A DNA stretch of 64,000 nucleotides from an uncultured Flavobacteriaceae bacterium (GCA_947495135.1 CANLXN010000001.1:124001-188000); one strand, 5' to 3'. Positions 45,253 to 55,143 are shown, counted from the first letter of the stretch. The notes: generated from the letters alone by a model not told the origin. Numbers and translations: made by a program.

Positions 45253-45807
45253 ATAGTCTTTTATTTGTTCAGTAATTAATTCAGCAAATTCTTTAACGTC
45301 GTCATTTTGGTTTTGAGTATATTTTTCAAAAATTCCCTTGTCATTAACTATTTTAATTGTCATTTTGGAAAGCAACTCTTGGTACTTTATATCATCAGTT
45401 TTATGGTTTGAACAAGAAGCAAATCCGAATATAATATCTAATAATTCAATTTTTAGCTTCTCGTTACATTCTATTAAGCGGTTTCTTATTATTTCATAAG
45501 CAGGTAATGATGCGGAAGAAATGTATGCGTGTTGATGACATAAAGAACACCATAATTGATGTGCAGCTTTTAAAGCTATTTTTGCGTCCTCACAATAAAT
45601 ATTTTTTAAATAGGTCGGAATAGTTTTCTCTGCGTTTCCATATGCAGTTTCAAAATTCCCCCAATCAATATCATCTATCTGCTTTAAAATCTGTTCGTCA
45701 ATCTTTTCTCCACAAACGTTTGGTTCAAGAATTTCAGGTTTTATTTCCTCTTGATTTCTATCTTCAGTTTTTTTATTATTTCTATTGAATATTTTGAAAA
45801 TAGACAT
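45247..45807 (-). CDS. Cassette gene, helical hypothetical protein
   Basis: A 186-residue protein with a basic N-terminus (MSIFKIFNRNNKKTED) and a helical domain with HEAT-like patterns (DAKIALKAAHQLWCSLCHQHAYISSASLPAYEIIRNRL). Cassette boundaries GTTAGCTATA (45246) and TATAGCTAAC (45830) match over ten bases and include the stop codon side, a tight fit. No known family. The pattern DIDWGNFETAYGNAEKTIPTYLKNI is like polyimmunity or toxin-immunity proteins, but I do not rely on that. Confidence 0.6.
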   Translation of the reverse strand: MSIFKIFNRNNKKTEDRNQEEIKPEILEPNVCGEKIDEQILKQIDDIDWGNFETAYGNAEKTIPTYLKNIYCEDAKIALKAAHQLWCSLCHQHAYISSASLPAYEIIRNRLIECNEKLKIELLDIIFGFASCSNHKTDDIKYQELLSKMTIKIVNDKGIFEKYTQNQNDDVKEFAELITEQIKDYS

Positions 45808-45832
45808 CTGATTTTTATTTTTTTGTAATTAT

Positions 45833-45964
45833 AGCTAACGGTAACGTATAAGCGTAGTGCGGGATTAGAAGCACTACACTTTCGGTTTTGCCTTTCGTTT
45901 GTTAATATTCAATTTGTTCAATTTTAGCACTTTAGTCCGCATTACGTTTATACAATGTTATGCT
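45833..45964. repeat. attC-like element 4
   Basis: About 132 bp. Arms GTATAAGCGTAGTGCGG (45846-45862) and CCGCATTACGTTTATAC (45937-45953) pair with only G-T mismatches. Left core GCTAAC (45834), right core GTTATGC (45957). Confidence 0.8.
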
Positions 45965-45972
45965 TTGTTATT

Positions 45973-48591
45973 TTATCTTCGTCTTCTGATTGTTTTAATG
46001 TAATCCTCTAATACAGTCAAATCAGCCAGAAATTCAGCAGAGTCTGGCATTTCCTCTATTAATGTTCCTGCTGTATCGTGTCCTGTAAAATAGGTAGAAC
46101 ACTTGCTCATATTTGCGTCAACAAGATTATAATCATCATCAGTTAAATCTACAATCTTAGATAAACGTTGAGTTTGTATTGCTCTACCAAATCTTTGAAT
46201 TGCTCCGTTGAGAAATACTTCTTCAACAAAACGCTCCCAGGTTTCTCTGAGTTTGCCATACATCAATTTTGCCCTTTCTTTATAAACTTCTTCGGTTTCT
46301 GTTCTTTCGATTTTCTCTAATTTTTGATATGCATTTTTCAACAAGCCAATTCTTTTCCCTACAGGTAAAGCATCCCAAGGTGGATTGCTTGCAATTAGTC
46401 CTGTTTCTTTTTTCTTTCTTGTCAGGCTCTTTATATCTAAATCACAATTTAAACTTTTAGAATGTTCTTGAATCATTAGTAGAAAAGTGATATCGTGCGT
46501 AAATACGATAACCTGTCGCTCTAAAGCTTCTTCTGCAATTCTTTTCGATATTTTATTTCTCCATTTATGGTCAAGGGATGAAACTGGGTCATCAAAAATT
46601 ATAGCACTTTTATGCTCTGAAATGGATAATTCAGATAAGAATGTTGCTAAGGAAATACACCTATGTTCTCCTTCGCTTAAAACGTCTTTTAGTGCAATTC
46701 CATTTGCGTTCTGTTCATCAAGTCTTAAGTAGTGATATTGTTTCCCTCTTTGTCCTTTTGTTTCGGTTTCTATCTTGATGTTTTTAAATCCTAGTTTGGC
46801 AAGTTCCGTTTTGAAATTCTGTTTAAGGTTTTGACTTATGTAATTTGTTGCTAAATCATTACTAAGAGTAGTAATGGTTCGAGTATTACATTTACTAATG
46901 CACTGATTTAGCAGTTTTATCTTTTTTTGTCGATAAATTTCACGAGCTAACTTGGGTTTATATTCAAAAATCTTTTTTTCGCCCTTTAATTGATTTAGTT
47001 CCTTGTTTAGCGGTTTTAAATCTTCTTCAATTGATTGGACTGCTAACTTCTCATTTGCTTCTTTTAAGTCTTTAATGAGATTCTGAATTTGAGTTTTAGG
47101 TGTATTCTCAATTTCAATTGAATTAATAGATTCAACAGATTTTTTAAAATTAAACAGCCCAACTAAATAGTCCTTCTGTTTAGAAAGTGACTCTAAATAT
47201 GCTGATTGATTTTTCGAGTATTCATCAATCAGTTCATCTAACTCAATTGTTGTAGGCTTTTGTTCTTCAAAAGAAAAATCCTGACTATTTAAATTTTCAT
47301 ATTCTAAATCAAATTTATCAGAAGCTTCATCAAAAGATTTTTGAATATCATTTTTCACAAATTCCTCGAAAGCAGTAAATCTGCTTTTTGCATCTTCCCC
47401 TAAATCTTGAAAACAAAGAGGGCAATTACTCTCTCCATTTACTTTTGGAAAATCTTCTGTCTCGGTACTTTCGTTATAGAACTTTCGAGCACTTTCCCAA
47501 AGTAATTTCCAAGAACTATTACCAACGCCCTCAATTGGTAATTCTGAGAATGCCTTTTCAGAAGATTCTTTAAGTGCTTTACTTGTTGTTGCAAGATTAT
47601 TTAATACTTGTTTTAAGTCCTCTAATTTTGCTCCTGTCAAGTTATTTTCTAGTGTTTGAAATTTGTTTTGCAAAACCTCAAATCGCTTTATCTTATCGAT
47701 GTTTTCTTTTAAGATTTTCTTAGGGTCGGTTGCTTTTAATTTATCTATTTGTTTGGTTAGCTCTTCAATTCTAGAATTTTTGGTTTCATTCCAAATTGCT
47801 TCTGCTCTTAATTCGTTAAGTGTAGTTTCCGAATTTAAATTGTTGAGAAATGTTTTAGCAGTCGAACAATCTGAAACTTCTAAAAGAGTATGGTCAAATT
47901 TCTCTAATGCAGGGTCTGAAAATTCCGCATTTAGTTCATTGTCAACTTTTTTTATACAGACTGCTAATTTTTCTACAATAGATAGCCCTTGAGGAATAAA
48001 GGCTATTTCATCTTCCCCTTCAATGTAATGATTGGCACTAAACGTGTCGAAAACATCAACACTTTTTAAAACAGAGTCATTTACTACTTCATTTATAAGA
48101 TTTACTGTGTTGAAATTTATTCCATCAATTGTATATTCAATATCCGCTTTTTTATCATTTCCAAAACAAGTTGGGTCATATAGATTGTCATTTATTTTCG
48201 GCTTACTTCCTCTAGTATTACAAGCGTGTTTTAAAATGCTAACATAGCTTGATTTTCCTGAACCATTATCTCCATAGACAAGCGTAAGTCCGTTTGAGGC
48301 AAATTCTAATTCACTGGCTTGTGAGAGTGCGTTTATGTTGTTTACATTGGAAATTTTAGAGAGTATTATGTCATCACTATTTGTTGCATTGTTTGCGAAG
48401 TCTCTTAAATCATCAAAGTCCACTTCATCAAAATCAAAGTCTGATAATCCATAATCTACTTTACAGATTTCCTTTAGTTCCGAAATATCATTATCAGTTA
48501 GTTCGTTATTTCTGATTAAACGGTCAATGGCAATTTGCCAAAAAACAGGCTTGTTTTCTACCCAATCAATTATATCATTTAGTATTGGCAT
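45973..48591 (-). CDS. RloC/PrrC-like ATPase, probable anticodon nuclease (anti-phage)
   Basis: An 872-residue SMC/Rad50-like ATPase: Walker A GDNGSGKSS at ~107-115, a central coiled-coil part with a CPLC (390-393) resembling the zinc hook of RloC, ABC signature LSEGEHR (~638-644) and Walker B IIFDDPVSSLD (~664-674). The C-terminal part has RETWERFVEE (R782, E786) and a late His in YFTGHD (H838), compatible with the Arg-Glu-His nuclease triad of PrrC/RloC. Such proteins cut tRNA after phage-induced stress. The catalytic part is inferred from this motif order. It forms one cassette of ~2.7 kb by itself. Confidence 0.7.
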   Translation of the reverse strand: MPILNDIIDWVENKPVFWQIAIDRLIRNNELTDNDISELKEICKVDYGLSDFDFDEVDFDDLRDFANNATNSDDIILSKISNVNNINALSQASELEFASNGLTLVYGDNGSGKSSYVSILKHACNTRGSKPKINDNLYDPTCFGNDKKADIEYTIDGINFNTVNLINEVVNDSVLKSVDVFDTFSANHYIEGEDEIAFIPQGLSIVEKLAVCIKKVDNELNAEFSDPALEKFDHTLLEVSDCSTAKTFLNNLNSETTLNELRAEAIWNETKNSRIEELTKQIDKLKATDPKKILKENIDKIKRFEVLQNKFQTLENNLTGAKLEDLKQVLNNLATTSKALKESSEKAFSELPIEGVGNSSWKLLWESARKFYNESTETEDFPKVNGESNCPLCFQDLGEDAKSRFTAFEEFVKNDIQKSFDEASDKFDLEYENLNSQDFSFEEQKPTTIELDELIDEYSKNQSAYLESLSKQKDYLVGLFNFKKSVESINSIEIENTPKTQIQNLIKDLKEANEKLAVQSIEEDLKPLNKELNQLKGEKKIFEYKPKLAREIYRQKKIKLLNQCISKCNTRTITTLSNDLATNYISQNLKQNFKTELAKLGFKNIKIETETKGQRGKQYHYLRLDEQNANGIALKDVLSEGEHRCISLATFLSELSISEHKSAIIFDDPVSSLDHKWRNKISKRIAEEALERQVIVFTHDITFLLMIQEHSKSLNCDLDIKSLTRKKKETGLIASNPPWDALPVGKRIGLLKNAYQKLEKIERTETEEVYKERAKLMYGKLRETWERFVEEVFLNGAIQRFGRAIQTQRLSKIVDLTDDDYNLVDANMSKCSTYFTGHDTAGTLIEEMPDSAEFLADLTVLEDYIKTIRRRR

Positions 48592-48622
48592 TATTTGTAT
48601 TTATTGGGTTGGTTTTTAATAA

Positions 48623-48758
48623 AGCATAACGTTCTCGTGTATGAGTAGTAGCGGATTTCTACTCACAAACCTTTCGGTTTTTCACTAACCCTTTTTTTAT
48701 GTTTTTACTTTCATTTTATCACTTAAACCGCTATTACTTATATACATTGTTCTCAGCT
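48623..48758. repeat. attC-like element 5
   Basis: About 136 bp. Left core GCATAAC (48624), right core GTTCTCAGC (48749). Arms GTGTATGAGTAGTAGCGG (48637-48654) and CCGCTATTACTTATATAC (48728-48745) pair with G-T wobbles. Confidence 0.8.
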
Positions 48759-50324
48759 GGCATTTTTTTCAGCTTTTGTCATACTATAATAAGCTAACTC
48801 CAATGCTAATGCTCTTTTATTATGTGGAATTGAACCAGTTCTATATGAAACTTGTAACAGCTCTTTCATTAATCCAATTTGAAACTCCCAAAGAGTAAAA
48901 TCATCACCATAAATTCCTTCTGCATTTTTGATTAACCAATTTATCGAATCAATTATTCTATCATTCTTTGAATCATAATCTATTTGTTCTAGATCAACAA
49001 TCTTTTGACCTATTGAGAAGTAATAATCAAAAGAGTTTAGATCAAAAAACTCTTTTGTGTATCCATTTTCCTTATCAAACCCAATTCCATTGATGTATAA
49101 ATCAATGATCAGACGGCATACGTCAAAGCACCAGTATCCATAACCTAACCCACCTGTATCTATAAGGATTGGTGTCTCATCATCTTCAACCAAAATATTT
49201 TTTGAGTGTAAATCAAGGTGATTTAATGTTACAGCACCTTTCTTTAAAAGATCTTTAGAGTTTAGTTTTCCAAACTTCTCGTTAATAATTAGGTTTTCTA
49301 CTTGATTGACATCAAAACTCTTGAGCATTGATTTTAATTCCTTGCTGACTTCTCTTATCGTCAAAAACTTTCCAGTTTTGAATTTTTCGAATATCGTTGT
49401 CCACATTTTAGACTCTATTCGTTGAGTTTCATAATGTTTTGTCATTCCACTAATATGAAAAAAGGAATTGAGAACTTTCTCTATGTTTGTATTACCATTC
49501 TCATTAATTATAAAATCAAACAATGTCTTAGAATTTGGCACCAATTTTATTACTATTGCTAAGGTGTTTTTATTAGGTGTATAAAACTTCTTACGCACTA
49601 TCCCATTAAATAACTTTGTTGGGAATAATTCATACAGAGATTCTGCTTTCTCAAATTCACTTTCTAGTAGTTGAACTTCATTCGATATTTTTAAAACATA
49701 GCTTGTATTTTCAACTGTAAATTTGAATAGTATAGCACCACTGAAACCTGATTTTAGTTTAGATAATATAATTTGTTTGTCTAGAGGTAAATTGAAATGT
49801 TGTTTAACCTGAAATAATATCTGGTTGATTTTATCTCTTCCAAAAAACCTTAATTGCTGATTAAATTCACTCACATATCCTGATGTCACTTCAAATTGAT
49901 CAGGTAGGCTTTCTTTTATTACCTTTTCTATTTCTCTTTTTATACGACTGGTATCAGCATCTTCAGATTTCTTGATAAATGGGATAGTGGAATACTTTTC
50001 TTCATAGAGATTTAGATCTATATCACTTCCCTCATCCCTTTTTGCAGTGGTATAGACAATTATTGGAAAATCAATTTGATGGTTTTTAAAACTTTCTAAA
50101 ATATCAAATCCCACTAATTTTCCACTGTTTGTTTCATCTAGTAAATCAAGAATTAATAAGTCGAAATCTCTTACAAAATCGTAAATGTCGTCAAGTATTA
50201 TTTTATAATCAATTTCTGAATATTCTACATATCCATATTTGGTATTTAAATCGTTATGAACTCCTTTAAGTCTTGAAACGATAATATTATTATCATCCCA
50301 GTGTGCTATTTTGAATTTATTCAT
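48753..50324 (-). CDS. Receiver domain fused to aminoglycoside-phosphotransferase-type kinase
   Basis: A 523-residue protein. Residues 1-140 are a CheY-like receiver: acidic pair D10/D11 (HWDDNN), phosphoacceptor D60 (LLILDLLDE), T92/T93 (IVYTTAK) and K118 (PFIKK). Residues ~190-520 are a kinase of the aminoglycoside/choline type: glycine-rich GFSGAILF (193-200), lysine K212 (YVLKI), catalytic HLDLHSKNIL (D371, N376) and metal-binding D389 (LIDTGG). The start overlaps the 1,602-aa gene's stop by eight bases, so both are translated together. A receiver that switches a protein or small-molecule kinase is unusual. Target unknown; a defence or signalling effector is inferred. Confidence 0.75.
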   Translation of the reverse strand: MNKFKIAHWDDNNIIVSRLKGVHNDLNTKYGYVEYSEIDYKIILDDIYDFVRDFDLLILDLLDETNSGKLVGFDILESFKNHQIDFPIIVYTTAKRDEGSDIDLNLYEEKYSTIPFIKKSEDADTSRIKREIEKVIKESLPDQFEVTSGYVSEFNQQLRFFGRDKINQILFQVKQHFNLPLDKQIILSKLKSGFSGAILFKFTVENTSYVLKISNEVQLLESEFEKAESLYELFPTKLFNGIVRKKFYTPNKNTLAIVIKLVPNSKTLFDFIINENGNTNIEKVLNSFFHISGMTKHYETQRIESKMWTTIFEKFKTGKFLTIREVSKELKSMLKSFDVNQVENLIINEKFGKLNSKDLLKKGAVTLNHLDLHSKNILVEDDETPILIDTGGLGYGYWCFDVCRLIIDLYINGIGFDKENGYTKEFFDLNSFDYYFSIGQKIVDLEQIDYDSKNDRIIDSINWLIKNAEGIYGDDFTLWEFQIGLMKELLQVSYRTGSIPHNKRALALELAYYSMTKAEKNAS

Positions 50325-53300
50325 ATTTCATAAGTTTATAAGTTATATTAAAGAAGCCATTTTCATCATTTTTAGGTGAAAAAATAATATCTCCTCCATA
50401 CTTTCTTACTTCTTGTTTTATAGAACTAAGCCCACCGATTTCATTGTTTGGATGATCGTGTGGGTCACTGTTAGTATTGTCGTAAGAAATCCTGAAATAT
50501 TTATATTTATTATCTCCCGGAATGGAATAATCTAGGCGACAAATAATATTTTCGAATTTACCGTACTCATTAAAATGGTCTATTTCCTTATTAGTTGTTC
50601 TACTTCTTATACTAGCAAGTATTGTATTTAAATCAGATTTAAATCTATTCCGCGGATAAAACACCAATCCGTGATCAATACCTTCTTCTTCGAATTTTTC
50701 AAATCTATTCTTGAATAGACTGTTTTCAACGGACTCTGAAATGTTTAAAGGAAATTGATTTATAAATACATTAAATTCAGAATCTTTTTTTATAAGGGAA
50801 TCATAAAACAGCTTGTGTAATTTGTCATATTCAGGCTTAACTTGTAAATAAGTTATAGGTTCCGAGTTGAGTTGTGCAGCAAAGCCACTAAACCTTGCTA
50901 TTGGATTATCAGTACTATTAGAGCAGATTTTTTCTAAAATATTAAAAAGAACAAAGTCATTTCTGAATGACCTAGAATTTTTAATATTTTCAGAGAGCTG
51001 TTTATAATAAGTAATTATATTTTTATATATATGATTTTTTACCTTAGACCAATGTTGATTAATATCTAACAAGGGCAACCAAAGCGATTGATAATACAAA
51101 GATTCGTCAATTTTAATAGATATATCAGTTAATCCTTGCTTACTTAAATGTAAAAGACTCCTGTCACCAAGAGCTTTCTCTAAATCAGGATGACTGTATG
51201 GCTTATATTCGTTGTCATATATTAATTTTAATTGTTTAATGATTTCGATGTCATCTAAACTCTCAATATCAATCTCAGTAAGCTTAGACGTAATAATGTT
51301 ATGTAGTCTGTCAATAGCATTTCTTGGCCCATAACTTCCATCATCGTTAATGTCTGGAATTTCCGCTATTTCATTAATTGAGGAATATGATTGTTTTAGT
51401 TTTGCAAAGTATTTGTTGCTTTTGTTATACTTGTTTTTCAATATGGAAAACGTGTGATAAAAACTATTCTGCATTAAATTATTGCTGTAACCATTTTGAA
51501 AACTTGACGATTTTACGATTTCATAAATTTTCTCGCAGAATTCAAGTTTATTGGAAGATCGCAAAAGCGAAATTGCAGCATACTTGTATCTTGTTGCACT
51601 GTCTAAAGCACTGACATTATTATTTATTTTGCCTTTAAATAGTTCAATTAGTTTTTGTCTATCGATTGTGGATAGAGAAGAAGACATTTTTGATAACATT
51701 ATTCTAAAATCTCGGAAAACAAGAGGTTCTTTTTGTAACCAATGAACTTCGTTAGAAAGATAATACACTGTGGCATACAGATCTGAATCGGGTTCTGAAA
51801 TTTGCTTCTCACAATTTGAATAAATATTATATAAATACTCAAATAGAGAAATTCTAGAATTAGTATTTATCAAAGCATCTTCAAGAAGCAATTTTAAATT
51901 AAACATCTTTTTTATCACCGTAGAAGATAATTCCTGATTTTTTTTATCAGGATATTCATAGTAGAAGTCAAATGGATAACTCTCTCTGGATATAGCTAGT
52001 TTCTTTCTTATTTGTAATCGTCTCTGTCTGTCCTCAGAGAAATTAAACATATAATCTTTTTTGTCATCACTCATTTTGTAATATTCGAGTGCATCTATAT
52101 GATTACAAATCGGGCAGTTTTCTCTATCATAATATTTTAGTGGTAGTTTAAAAAGAAATTCAATGTTTAAATTCGTTGGTTTAGATTTTATTTGTGGCAG
52201 ATTTTTTAACTTATTTAATCGCTTGTAATGCTCGAATTTATCAGTGTATGATTGGTCAAATAGAATACAAATGAATAAGTTTTCTAGTCCTTCAAAATCA
52301 TTCAGCATTTGGTTTACTGTTTGGCCACTAATAAGACCGAAATCTATTATGAATACATTAAGTAGATTTTTATCAACCAAGTCTCCTAAGCTTTCAGAGT
52401 AAGATATGGTTGGTAGTTCATCATATGTTAAACAATTTGGATACTTGTCAGAAAAATATTGTTTTAAATATCCATTATCCTTAAAAAATAAGTCATTTTT
52501 AAGGTAAATGGTAAAGTGTTCAATTGAATTTGATTCAATCCAATTTTCAATTCTAGATTCTATAGTTTTACTAATAATGCTTTCTGAGTTGAGTAGTTTA
52601 GGTTTGTCAATATAGAAAGTAAAATGGCGATCATTTTTTATACCAATATGATTATAATTGAGTGATTTTGATTTTTCAAAATGGTTTAAAATATCCGCGT
52701 CAATTAGCTCTTTTGATTCTTTTTCTAAAATTTTAAAATCAGGATTTACTACCTTACCATTAAATTTTTGAAGTCTTTTTAACTTTCTTTCAAAATAAGT
52801 GTTGTCTCTAATTACTTTTGGTTCATTCTTATTATCTGGTTTATAAACACTCTCTATACTTGTTTTACTTCCCCACGTTTCTAATTCATTTATATTATAT
52901 TTTCGAAAATTACACAGGCTCAGAACTATAAGAGGAACTGCATTGTCTCTTTTCACATATTTCACTAATCGTCTAACCGTTTCAGAACTTGAAACAATCG
53001 ATGTTAAAATAATAACATTAGATTTTTCGGGAATTAACTTAAATCGTTTAAGAGAATTGACTTGAATTTCATTTTCAATATTTATTAGGTGTTTGTCTTT
53101 TAAGTTTAGTAGATTTAACAAAGAATAAGCTAGATCTATATGTTGCTTATGATCAATTAATACAAACAATTTATTTGTACTTTGTTCACTTATATACTTT
53201 AAAGATTTCAGATAAAGAACTAATGCAAAGCCAAGCTCGTTGTCTCTAATTAAATCTTGAACTTTTAACCAATAATCAGAAATATAAACTTTAGGGGTGC

Positions 53301-55125
53301 AGAATTGTGTAGTTGATTTTTCTTTGGTGTCATTTATTTTGTTCTTCAGGATATTACTGAATAGCGATTCGATGTCATAAAATATTAGCTCAATTTTCCC
53401 ATCTCGATCAACGTGAACTAAACGATTGTCATTTTCTAACCCTTGACGTATCTTAATTTTTTCAGGATATGATAAACTTTGAAAAGAACTGAGTTTATCA
53501 ATTGTTATGTCAAAGTTATTTTCATAAACTTCATTAAGTAAATTGACAACAATTTGATTGCCACCATACCAATATGTGCTGTTTCCGTATAAAACAATAA
53601 CAGGGTCGTATATCACCTCGTTGTCTTTATCTTCAGATAATTCTAAGTGTGTTTTCGACTTAATATACTCGTTAATAGAATCAATTACTAGGTCAATTGA
53701 AGATTTGTCAAGAGTAGAATTTACGTAAACGACAACTCCACTAGGATGAGAATGGTAACTGATTTCTAAAAGAAGAAATTTCAATAAAGACAGCTTATCT
53801 TCATCATTCAAATCTTTGTCTTTATCTAAATCAATAACGCACAAAATTTTCTTTTCAGTTTTTAATTCTTGTTCAATTCTCTTTTCTAACTCATCTTTAG
53901 TAAAATCAGATCTAAGAGAAAAGGTTTTCCATACTTGACTTTGATTATTGTTTATTAAGCGAAGTTTGAATTTCTTAACTACAGAGTATGGACAAAGCTT
54001 AATTTGAATGAAAGATCCATTGAATGGTGTATTTACTTTTCGATTCTCCCATCTAGGCTCTCTCAGTCCACCCTTCCTAAAGCCACCATTTTGATTATTC
54101 GTTATTATATGAAAGATACCATTGTAGTTATTCACTATTCGGTTTATTCTATACAACCCTTTAGTTCCTCTTCTTTCCTCTCCAAATTTTTTAGATGTCC
54201 ATTTGTTGAATGACCATCTCAGTTGTTCTGCCTCACTTATAATATTATCTCTTTTGCAGGCATCTTTAAAACTCGAAGTATAAAAGCCTCCACCTGAATC
54301 GCCAAAATAAATTTCAATCAGAGACGGTACTTTTTCCTTTAAGCTCCATTCTATAAATTCTTTTTCAAAATTCCCATCAAGATTGATTTTATTGAATGAG
54401 CTAGTTGATATTAGCCCAATTGATAGTAAAAACTTTTTTTTTCGAAATTTAAGGCTGGTATGTTCTTTTACGTTTTTACTTAGCTCCGAAAAGATTACAT
54501 TTTTTATGGCTTGAACATCAAAAGATTCGAGTCCTCTTGTGGGATTTTCAAGTATTTGCTTAAACTTTTTCTCAATATTCTTATAATTATTAATTGTTTC
54601 ATCTACTGAAATCCATTCAAGTGGATATAAATATTGATATCCTGATTGTTTGATGACCTCTGGACTGTTAACTTCTTCAAAAGCCAATTCAAAATTTTCT
54701 ATATTAAACTCTGATTCAAAATCAAAATTCTCTGTAAAATAAATTTGAACATTATGCTCTTGTGCAGATTCTTTTAGAACCGAGGCCAGTTGAATGTTCT
54801 TAAGAAAGCCATTGACTTTTATTCGATTCTTTAACAAATTAGCTCTTAATTCGGAAGTGAAATTTTTATCCTTGCTACTTTCTTCTCTAGTAGAATAATT
54901 CTTTAAGGGATAAGAGACAAATAGATTCTCTATTAAATCCCTTCCAAATAGTTCATCAACTCTTAAAACCAAATAATTTAACGCTGATAACTGTGCGAAG
55001 GTCACTTGAGATAAGTCTACGAATAATTCTTCTTTTTCGAATAAGGCACTTTTTTTAATCTTCAGAAACTCACTTTCTATAGATTCGTTTGTTACGTGTT
55101 TTATTCCTTTAAATAAATGATTCAA
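50317..55125 (-). CDS. Giant multidomain protein with GHKL-ATPase-like and phosphoribosyltransferase-like modules
   Basis: 1,602 residues, cytoplasmic. Residues ~30-60 and ~105-130 look STAS-like (LFVDLSQVTFAQLSALNYLVL). A GHKL-type ATPase follows: N-box SELSKNVKEHT (E214, N218, H222), IEIYFGDSGGGF (D276), GTKGLYRINRI (~320-330) and FNGSFIQIKL. A second STAS-like part is at ~425-470. Two PRTase-like folds follow: NVIILTSIVSSSETV (703-717) and NVFIIDFGLISGQTVNQML (923-941; close to the PRPP loop). CPICNH is at 1004-1009, then a long helical region. The last 60 residues (IGGLSSIKQEVRKYGGDIIF) resemble the end of a second GHKL domain. With its partner it may form a sensor-phosphorelay system. 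I know no described system with this plan. Confidence 0.65.
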   Translation of the reverse strand: MNHLFKGIKHVTNESIESEFLKIKKSALFEKEELFVDLSQVTFAQLSALNYLVLRVDELFGRDLIENLFVSYPLKNYSTREESSKDKNFTSELRANLLKNRIKVNGFLKNIQLASVLKESAQEHNVQIYFTENFDFESEFNIENFELAFEEVNSPEVIKQSGYQYLYPLEWISVDETINNYKNIEKKFKQILENPTRGLESFDVQAIKNVIFSELSKNVKEHTSLKFRKKKFLLSIGLISTSSFNKINLDGNFEKEFIEWSLKEKVPSLIEIYFGDSGGGFYTSSFKDACKRDNIISEAEQLRWSFNKWTSKKFGEERRGTKGLYRINRIVNNYNGIFHIITNNQNGGFRKGGLREPRWENRKVNTPFNGSFIQIKLCPYSVVKKFKLRLINNNQSQVWKTFSLRSDFTKDELEKRIEQELKTEKKILCVIDLDKDKDLNDEDKLSLLKFLLLEISYHSHPSGVVVYVNSTLDKSSIDLVIDSINEYIKSKTHLELSEDKDNEVIYDPVIVLYGNSTYWYGGNQIVVNLLNEVYENNFDITIDKLSSFQSLSYPEKIKIRQGLENDNRLVHVDRDGKIELIFYDIESLFSNILKNKINDTKEKSTTQFCTPKVYISDYWLKVQDLIRDNELGFALVLYLKSLKYISEQSTNKLFVLIDHKQHIDLAYSLLNLLNLKDKHLINIENEIQVNSLKRFKLIPEKSNVIILTSIVSSSETVRRLVKYVKRDNAVPLIVLSLCNFRKYNINELETWGSKTSIESVYKPDNKNEPKVIRDNTYFERKLKRLQKFNGKVVNPDFKILEKESKELIDADILNHFEKSKSLNYNHIGIKNDRHFTFYIDKPKLLNSESIISKTIESRIENWIESNSIEHFTIYLKNDLFFKDNGYLKQYFSDKYPNCLTYDELPTISYSESLGDLVDKNLLNVFIIDFGLISGQTVNQMLNDFEGLENLFICILFDQSYTDKFEHYKRLNKLKNLPQIKSKPTNLNIEFLFKLPLKYYDRENCPICNHIDALEYYKMSDDKKDYMFNFSEDRQRRLQIRKKLAISRESYPFDFYYEYPDKKNQELSSTVIKKMFNLKLLLEDALINTNSRISLFEYLYNIYSNCEKQISEPDSDLYATVYYLSNEVHWLQKEPLVFRDFRIMLSKMSSSLSTIDRQKLIELFKGKINNNVSALDSATRYKYAAISLLRSSNKLEFCEKIYEIVKSSSFQNGYSNNLMQNSFYHTFSILKNKYNKSNKYFAKLKQSYSSINEIAEIPDINDDGSYGPRNAIDRLHNIITSKLTEIDIESLDDIEIIKQLKLIYDNEYKPYSHPDLEKALGDRSLLHLSKQGLTDISIKIDESLYYQSLWLPLLDINQHWSKVKNHIYKNIITYYKQLSENIKNSRSFRNDFVLFNILEKICSNSTDNPIARFSGFAAQLNSEPITYLQVKPEYDKLHKLFYDSLIKKDSEFNVFINQFPLNISESVENSLFKNRFEKFEEEGIDHGLVFYPRNRFKSDLNTILASIRSRTTNKEIDHFNEYGKFENIICRLDYSIPGDNKYKYFRISYDNTNSDPHDHPNNEIGGLSSIKQEVRKYGGDIIFSPKNDENGFFNITYKLMKYE

Positions 55126-55143
55126 TTTAGTTAGTTTTTGCTT

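Noticed and set aside
45247-45807. Immunity protein of a polymorphic toxin
   Set aside because: No toxin gene is adjacent and the helical pattern is not specific; left as hypothetical.
48753-55125. Ordinary two-component histidine kinase pair
   Set aside because: The large protein has no clear dimerisation/phosphoacceptor His domain between its N- and C-terminal modules, and the partner's output is a kinase and not DNA-binding.
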